Below, piece after piece: positions 59,266 to 64,000 of a stretch of 64,000 bases of DNA. The notes beneath the pieces are model-generated. The model saw only the letters and a list, made by a program, of their open reading frames with translations. It was not told the origin of the DNA and did no database searches. A program made the translations under genes and the position numbers. Every line of letters starts with the position of its first letter. The first letter of the stretch is position 1. This DNA comes from Chloroflexota bacterium (GTDB lineage Bacteria > Chloroflexota > UBA6077 > JACCZL01): the NCBI GenBank assembly GCA_020850535.1, contig JADZEM010000013.1, forward strand, positions 1 through 64,000, in the 5' to 3' direction.

Positions 59266-60693
59266 ATGGCAGTCGATCAGGAGCGCCTGTCGTGGCTTGC
59301 TTCGGCCACGGCCAGCAAGCAGGACAGGTACACCGCGCACAGCGACGAAATCTGGGAGTACGCCGAGCTACGCTTTCAAGAGAAGAAGTCGGTCGCCGCG
59401 CAGATGGCGCTGATGGAGGCCGAGGGCTTCGCCATCACCCCCAACGTGGCGGGCATCCCGACGGCCTTCATGGCCGAGGCTGGCAGTGGCGCTCCGATCA
59501 TCGGCTTCCTGGGCGAGTACGACGCGCTGGCCGGTCTGAGCCAGCAGGCCGGCGCGCCGGCGCCCCAGCCGCTGGTGGCCGGCGCCGCCGGCCAGGGGTG
59601 CGGCCACAACCTGCTGGGGGCCGGCTCGATGCTGGCCGCCGTGCTGGTCAGGGAGTACCTCGCGGCCAACAACCTGCCCGGCACGATTCGCTACTACGGC
59701 TGCCCTGGCGAGGAAGGCGGCTCCGGCAAGACGTTTATGGCCCGAGACGGCGCGTTTGACGACCTGGACGCCGCCTTCTGCTGGCACGCCGGCTCGTTCA
59801 ACGCCGTGATGTCCGTGCGGACGCTGGCGAACATCCAGGTCTACTACCGGTTCAAGGGCCAGGCCTCGCACGCCGCCGGCTCGCCGCACCTGGGCCGCAG
59901 CGCCCTGGATGCCGTCGAGTTGATGAACGTCGGCGTGAACTACCTGCGCGAGCACATGCCCACGGACTGCCGCGTCCACTACGCCGTGACCAACACCGGC
60001 GGCATCTCCCCTAACGTGGTGCAGGCGAACGCCGAGGTGCTCTACCTCGTGCGTGCCCCCAACGTCGTGCAGGCCCGCGCCCTCTACGAGCGCGTCTGCA
60101 AGGTGGCCCAGGGCGCGGCCATGATGACCGAGACGGAGCTGACCATCGAGGTTGACAAGGCCTGCTCGGACGTGCTGCCGAACGCGACCCTGGAGCTGGA
60201 CCTTTACGACAACCTCAAGGCGATGGGGGCGGTGCCGTTCGACGCCGCCGACCGTGCCTACGCCGAGCAGATCCGGGCCTCCTTCACCGAGGAGCACATC
60301 CGGAGCAGCATCGACACCTACGGCGCGGATGTCCCGCTCGATCTGCCGCTGCATGACGGGCTGGTGCCGTTCGACGGGACGGCGCTTCAACGGGCCGGCT
60401 CCACCGACGTGGGCGACGTGAGCTGGATCACGCCGACCGCCCAGGTCTACGGCGCGTGCTGGGCCATCGGCACGCCGGGCCACAGCTGGCAGGTGGTGGC
60501 GCAGGGCAAGTCGCCGGCGGCCCACAAGGCGATGCTCCACGCCGCGCGGTCGATCGCCGCCACGGCCCTGGATGCCATCCTGACGCCGGAGCTGCTGGAG
60601 AAGGCGAAGGCCGAGCTGCGCGAGAAGACGGCCGGCAAGCCGTACCTCTGCCCGATCCCGGCTGACGTCGTGCCGCCGTCGCAGCGCGGCTAG
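59266..60693 (+). CDS. M20 family metallo-amidohydrolase, AbgB-like
   Basis: This 475-residue M20D peptidase/amidohydrolase resembles p-aminobenzoyl-glutamate hydrolase subunit B. Metal-site segments are GFLGEYDALAG, GQGCGHNLLGAGS (Cys/His), GCPGEEGGSGK (Glu-Glu) and FCWHAGSFNAV (His); the final ligand is in IGTPGHSWQ. The dimerisation domain starts at about residue 185 (VYYRFKGQASHAAGSPHLG). It should split an amide bond in a folate breakdown product or similar amide. The start is the ATG at 59266, giving normal length, rather than the longer frame from 59164. A solute-binding gene follows 22 bp later, so uptake and hydrolysis may be linked. Confidence 0.88.
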   Translation: MAVDQERLSWLASATASKQDRYTAHSDEIWEYAELRFQEKKSVAAQMALMEAEGFAITPNVAGIPTAFMAEAGSGAPIIGFLGEYDALAGLSQQAGAPAPQPLVAGAAGQGCGHNLLGAGSMLAAVLVREYLAANNLPGTIRYYGCPGEEGGSGKTFMARDGAFDDLDAAFCWHAGSFNAVMSVRTLANIQVYYRFKGQASHAAGSPHLGRSALDAVELMNVGVNYLREHMPTDCRVHYAVTNTGGISPNVVQANAEVLYLVRAPNVVQARALYERVCKVAQGAAMMTETELTIEVDKACSDVLPNATLELDLYDNLKAMGAVPFDAADRAYAEQIRASFTEEHIRSSIDTYGADVPLDLPLHDGLVPFDGTALQRAGSTDVGDVSWITPTAQVYGACWAIGTPGHSWQVVAQGKSPAAHKAMLHAARSIAATALDAILTPELLEKAKAELREKTAGKPYLCPIPADVVPPSQRG

Positions 60694-60715
60694 CTCGCGG
60701 CCACCCCGCACGCTC

Positions 60716-62149
60716 ATGGGTATTCGGGTCACCCGGCGGCGGCTCCTGGCAGGCGTCTCCGCCGGGGTCGCCGCCGGGCTGCTGCGCCTGTGCCAACCTG
60801 ACGACGCGCCAGTCGCCGTCGCTGCGCCGCTCGTGCCAGCCCGGCAGGTCTCCCCCGCGCAGACGCCGAGCGTGGTGACCATCCACTGGCTGTTGCCCGC
60901 CGATCTTGGCCTGGAGCGGGATTTTGCCCTCAGCTTCATCCAGCAGTTCAACCGCCAGACCGACGATCTGGAGATCGAGGCCACGTTCGAGCCGTGGGCG
61001 ACCTACCCGGCCGCGCTCGCCGCCGCCCTCACCAGCGATGCGCCGCCGGACCTCGTGCATCTGGGGGCGGAGATCGTGCAGGAGCACGGGCTGCACGGCC
61101 TGCTGACCGACCTGCTGCCCCGCATGCGGCAGACCGGACCGGCGCCAGAAGCCTTCTTCCCCTACCTGGTGGAGCAGATGACGGACTTCCGGACGCGCTC
61201 CCGCGTCTGGGCCGTCCCCAAGGAGGGGCACCTCTACGTCGTCTACTGCAACAAGGAGCTGTTCGACCGCGCCGGCGTGCCCTACCCACGGCCGGGCTGG
61301 ACCCTCGAAGAGTTCCGCGAGGCCGCCCGCCGCCTGACGCTCGACGAGAACGGCAATCCCGTGACCAGCCCGCGGTTCAACCCGCGGCGCATCGCCTGCT
61401 GGGGCATGGATTGGGGCAGCAGCGGAGCGGACGCCCCGCTGCCGGGCCTCGATCACTGGCAGATGCTGGCCTGGGCGCAGGCCGGGCCGTGGTTCAGTGA
61501 CGATCTGCGGCGGGGCCAGCTTGCCGATCCTGACCACATCGCCTTTGTACGCCAGATTGTCGAGATGCGCTGCCAGGATCGTGTCATCCCAGGGGTCGAG
61601 GTGCGCCTCCCTGACGACAATGGCGACCGCTGGCGTCAGGGGCAGGTGGCGATGTGCATCGCCCACTACGCGCAGACCTACTTCTACGAGCGGGAGCGCC
61701 GCCGCTTCGACTACGACATCGTGCCGGCGCCGGCCGGGCCGCGCGGGCAGTTCGCTGCCGGTACCGGTAGTGGCTGGGCCATCCCCAGCCGTTCGACGCA
61801 GCCGGACGCCGCCTGGGCCTTGCTGCGGTTCCTGGTGGCGCCCGCGCAGCAATTGCCCGTTGTGCGAGCCAAGCGCTGGGGCGCAGCGCTCATCTCGACC
61901 GCCGAAGCCCTGCAGCCGGAGAACGGCGTGCCGGCCGGGTTCAGGGCCGCGCTCCTCGATCCGCTGTTCGGGCGGTCCGCGGTGCAGGTTCGCCCGATCC
62001 GCTATCCTCCCTACCTCGAGCAGATGGCGCAGATCTGGCGGGGGGAGTTCGGCGACCTCTTCAGTTGCAGCCCCGTCGACCTTGCCGAGGCGCTCCGTCG
62101 GGCCGAGCCGCGGATCCAGGCCCTGCTGGACCGGGCCTGGACGGTCTGA
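60716..62149 (+). CDS. ABC transporter solute-binding protein, family 1 (sugar/oligosaccharide type)
   Basis: A 477-residue extracellular binding protein. The N-terminus has a twin-arginine motif (TRRRLLAGVSAG) and a hydrophobic run ending GLLRLCQ, where the Cys might be lipidated. The mature part shows the family 1 pattern LVHLGAEIVQEHGL ... YCNKELFDRAGVPYPRPGWTLEEF and the closing GTGSGWAIPSRSTQPDAAWALLRFL. It would capture a sugar or another small solute for an ABC importer, but no permease or ATPase gene is here. It is 22 bp after the M20 gene and probably in one operon with it. Confidence 0.88.
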   Translation: MGIRVTRRRLLAGVSAGVAAGLLRLCQPDDAPVAVAAPLVPARQVSPAQTPSVVTIHWLLPADLGLERDFALSFIQQFNRQTDDLEIEATFEPWATYPAALAAALTSDAPPDLVHLGAEIVQEHGLHGLLTDLLPRMRQTGPAPEAFFPYLVEQMTDFRTRSRVWAVPKEGHLYVVYCNKELFDRAGVPYPRPGWTLEEFREAARRLTLDENGNPVTSPRFNPRRIACWGMDWGSSGADAPLPGLDHWQMLAWAQAGPWFSDDLRRGQLADPDHIAFVRQIVEMRCQDRVIPGVEVRLPDDNGDRWRQGQVAMCIAHYAQTYFYERERRRFDYDIVPAPAGPRGQFAAGTGSGWAIPSRSTQPDAAWALLRFLVAPAQQLPVVRAKRWGAALISTAEALQPENGVPAGFRAALLDPLFGRSAVQVRPIRYPPYLEQMAQIWRGEFGDLFSCSPVDLAEALRRAEPRIQALLDRAWTV

Positions 62150-62163
62150 CCGTCCAGGCCCGG
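62131..62163 (+). terminator. Strong hairpin overlapping the stop of the solute-binding gene
   Basis: CCGGGCCTGGACGGT and ACCGTCCAGGCCCGG form a perfect 15-bp stem with a CTG loop; the TGA stop (62147-62149) lies in the loop and right arm. No T-run follows, so it is either an unusual terminator or an mRNA-stabilising end. Confidence 0.6.
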
Positions 62164-62237
62164 CCGGGGCTGCGCCGTCGTGCGACGTGCCGGCCCCGGC
62201 TGCGTGACGTGCGTGCCCCGGCTGCGTGCCTCACTCG

Positions 62238-63287
62238 CTACAGCCGGTAGAAGCGCGTGGCCGTGTCGCGGAACAGGTCCGCTTTGACGCTCGCGCTGGC
62301 CCCCTGGGCGAGCCGCTTGCAGGCGTTCCAGTACGCCGCGTAGGGGTACGCGCCCTTGTCGACCGGGAAGTTGCTCTCGAACATGCAGCGCGCTGAGCCG
62401 AACGCTTCAACACAGGTGTCCACGTACGGCTGGCACGCTGCGGCGAGCGCTTCAGAGGATGGTGGCCGCGGCAGCTCGTGGAAGCCGTTGCCGTAGCGGC
62501 CCATCCCCATGCCGCCGAGCTTGACGTGGACGTTCTGGCAGGTCGCCAGCTCGCGGATCGACTGTGCCCAGGTCTGGAACACCTCGTCGCGGCGGCCGGC
62601 GTACGGCCCGACGCCGAGCGGCGCGCCGATGTGGTTCAGCACGATGGGCGTGTCCGGGTAGGCGCGGGCCAGGGCGGTCAGCTCGTCGAGCTGCGGATGG
62701 TAGAGCCAGGCGTCGAAGGAGAGGCCGAGCGGTGCGAGCCGGGAGAAACCCTCGCGGAAGGTGGGATCGCCGAGCAGGCCGGGCTGGACCTGGGCGCTTG
62801 CGCCAACCTCGGCGTCCCAGGCCACGGCGTGGCGGATGCCCTTGAACCGTCCGCCCGGGCCGCCGGCGGCCTGGATGTGCGCTTCGAGCACCTCCTGGAC
62901 GTGCGCGCCGAGCAGCAAGTCGGCAAAGCCCACAATGCCGGCGCAGACGCGGGTGGGACCGTAGTTGCCGCTGGCGCTCATCGCCGCGATGCCGTTGACG
63001 AACTCGGTCTCGCCCACCGGCTGCATCGCCTCGGGGCCGCCGGCGCGGTGCATCGACCAGCACTGCAAGAACACCGTCGCGGTGATGGTGTGCCCGGTGT
63101 TCAGATCGGCCAGGAGTTCGTCGAGCAGGTAGCGGGTGTCCCAGTCGGGCACGTCCCACAGGTGATGGTGCGGGTCCACGATCGGCAGCTCTGGCTCGAT
63201 GATCTCTTCCTGCCACTGCGCCAGCCACTCCTGGCGAATGGGCGGGTCCATGCGGTGCCTGAGGGCGGGCGCACTCGGAGACGACAT
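62238..63287 (-). CDS. Amidohydrolase-2 family metal-dependent hydrolase
   Basis: This 349-residue TIM-barrel amidohydrolase has the metal motif IVDPHHHLWD near residue 35 (HxH), a KGIRHAVAWD strand, PIVLNHIGAPLG (His) and FESNFPVDKG (Asp/late strand). The family includes lactonases and decarboxylases for sugar acids or aromatic acids (LigI, rhamnono-lactonase-like). The ATG at 63287 is chosen because GGAGG lies 9 nt before it, whereas the upstream ATG at 63296 has no space for a ribosome site. It converges on the solute-binding gene and may serve the same catabolic route. Confidence 0.86.
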   Translation of the reverse strand: MSSPSAPALRHRMDPPIRQEWLAQWQEEIIEPELPIVDPHHHLWDVPDWDTRYLLDELLADLNTGHTITATVFLQCWSMHRAGGPEAMQPVGETEFVNGIAAMSASGNYGPTRVCAGIVGFADLLLGAHVQEVLEAHIQAAGGPGGRFKGIRHAVAWDAEVGASAQVQPGLLGDPTFREGFSRLAPLGLSFDAWLYHPQLDELTALARAYPDTPIVLNHIGAPLGVGPYAGRRDEVFQTWAQSIRELATCQNVHVKLGGMGMGRYGNGFHELPRPPSSEALAAACQPYVDTCVEAFGSARCMFESNFPVDKGAYPYAAYWNACKRLAQGASASVKADLFRDTATRFYRL

Positions 63288-63495
63288 CGGCGGCATCCTC
63301 CAGCAGCGGATACGAGCGTCACGCCTGGAGAGTCTACCCCGGCGGCGTGCTGCACGGCGGGAGTTGACGAAAGACGCGGAAATGCGACCTGTGACGCAGT
63401 TGTGTCGTTACGGATAGCGGCGGCTGGCGTTCAGCCGGTGCCGCACGCGGGCCAGATGTGGCCTGTTGAGGAGTGCCGTAGCGAAGGAGGCAAGG

Positions 63496-64000
63496 ATGCC
63501 GAGGTTGCCAGGCGTGGTGGTGGGTGTGATGGTAGGCGTGACGGTGCTGGGCGTGTGCGCGCTTGCCGTCCCGGTATGGCCCGTGGCGGCTGGACTGGTA
63601 TCCACCGAGATCCACGTTGACCGGAAGACGCCGAAGAAGACGCCGACCCCGCCCCCAACGCCAACGCTGACGCCCACGCCGCTGCCGACGGCGACCGCTG
63701 CAGTGGCCGTCGCGGCTGCTGCTCCGACGGCCACCCTCACCCCGACTCCCTCCCCGACGCCGTCGCCAACTGCCACGCCGGCCGCCGGCAAGAAGAACAA
63801 GAAGGCGAAGCAGGTGAGCGACTCGGCCAAGAAGGAGAAGAAGAACCACGACAACACCGTTACGGTGGGGCGCGGGACGCTCGATCCGATTCCTGCCCTG
63901 CCGCGCGGCGAGACGGTCGAGATCAAGGGGACGGCGCTCAGGAGCGGCGAGGTGTGCTCGCTCCAGATGTTCTACTCGGATAAGGCGGCCAGGACCATCC
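63496..64000 (+). CDS. Exported Thr/Pro-rich protein (partial, cut by the window end)
   Basis: An open frame of 168 codons to the window edge with no stop. It opens with a signal peptide (VVVGVMVGVTVLGVCALAV), then a linker of Thr/Pro repeats (PTPTLTPTPLPTATA-like) and a basic segment rich in Lys (KKNKKAKQ, KKEKKNHDN). A beta-rich region begins near residue 120 (VTVGRGTLDPIPALPRGETV). AAGGAGG lies just before the ATG. A surface or envelope protein is likely; the part beyond 64000 is needed to assign a family. Confidence 0.7.
   Translation, partial: MPRLPGVVVGVMVGVTVLGVCALAVPVWPVAAGLVSTEIHVDRKTPKKTPTPPPTPTLTPTPLPTATAAVAVAAAAPTATLTPTPSPTPSPTATPAAGKKNKKAKQVSDSAKKEKKNHDNTVTVGRGTLDPIPALPRGETVEIKGTALRSGEVCSLQMFYSDKAARTI

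Overview
The window is a high-GC, gene-dense bacterial chromosome segment. The organism is most likely an uncultured, heterotrophic, soil-type member of the Chloroflexota (inference). This rests on long Ala/Pro/Lys linkers in Tat-exported solute-binding lipoproteins, VIT, WYL and VOC proteins mixed with amidohydrolases, Thr/Pro-rich exported proteins, and abundant short palindromic repeats. No rRNA, tRNA, CRISPR array, prophage or intact insertion sequence was seen.

Layout. 0.2-5.1 kb: two paralogous peptide-type substrate-binding lipoproteins without permease or ATPase genes. 5.8-10.5 kb: Gfo/Idh/MocA oxidoreductase, VIT/CCC1-type transporter, and a penicillin acylase interrupted in frame by repeat elements. 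11-16.4 kb: a 50-residue exported peptide, an exported endonuclease/exonuclease/phosphatase-fold protein, a cupin/VOC/isochorismatase-fold cluster, and a lone infC that probably starts with AUC. 16.5-24.5 kb: XRE-type regulator, azlCD, GNAT, alpha/beta hydrolase, a cluster of DnaA-box-like sites (candidate oriC), threonine synthase, Nei-type glycosylase, serine hydrolase. 25-37.6 kb: SDR, a large hybrid histidine kinase overlapping a diguanylate cyclase, a DAO-family oxidase, a beta-helix exported protein, MmgE/PrpD. 38.8-44.3 kb: the origin-associated set parB-parA-(pfkB)-jag-yidC-yidD-rnpA-rpmH, all on the minus strand. 44.4-56.5 kb: three parS sites among an aminotransferase, MBL hydrolase, Rpn-type nuclease, VWA-FHA protein, flavoprotein, WYL regulator, phosphatase and three VOC proteins. 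56.5-64 kb: flavin oxidoreductase, Nudix hydrolase, an AhpD/CMD-like gene with an in-frame UGA at the second cysteine of its CxxC motif (probable selenoprotein), an M20 amidohydrolase with a solute-binding protein, an amidohydrolase-2 protein, and a partial exported protein.

Three observations stand out. (1) The UGA at 58823-58825 is followed by a hairpin placed like a bacterial SECIS element. (2) A 217-bp palindromic element occurs seven times, mostly as tandem pairs, with base-pair-compensating variants in its hairpins. (3) A second palindromic element lies in frame twice in the penicillin acylase gene, once exactly in the segment before the catalytic serine that this family excises.

ParAB, parS sites, rpmH-rnpA-yidCD-jag and the DnaA-box cluster together suggest the chromosomal origin is in or near this window, although dnaA, dnaN and gyrB are absent. 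Several start codons were moved inward from the longest open frame because the longest frame runs through repeat elements or neighbouring genes; the reason is given in each entry.
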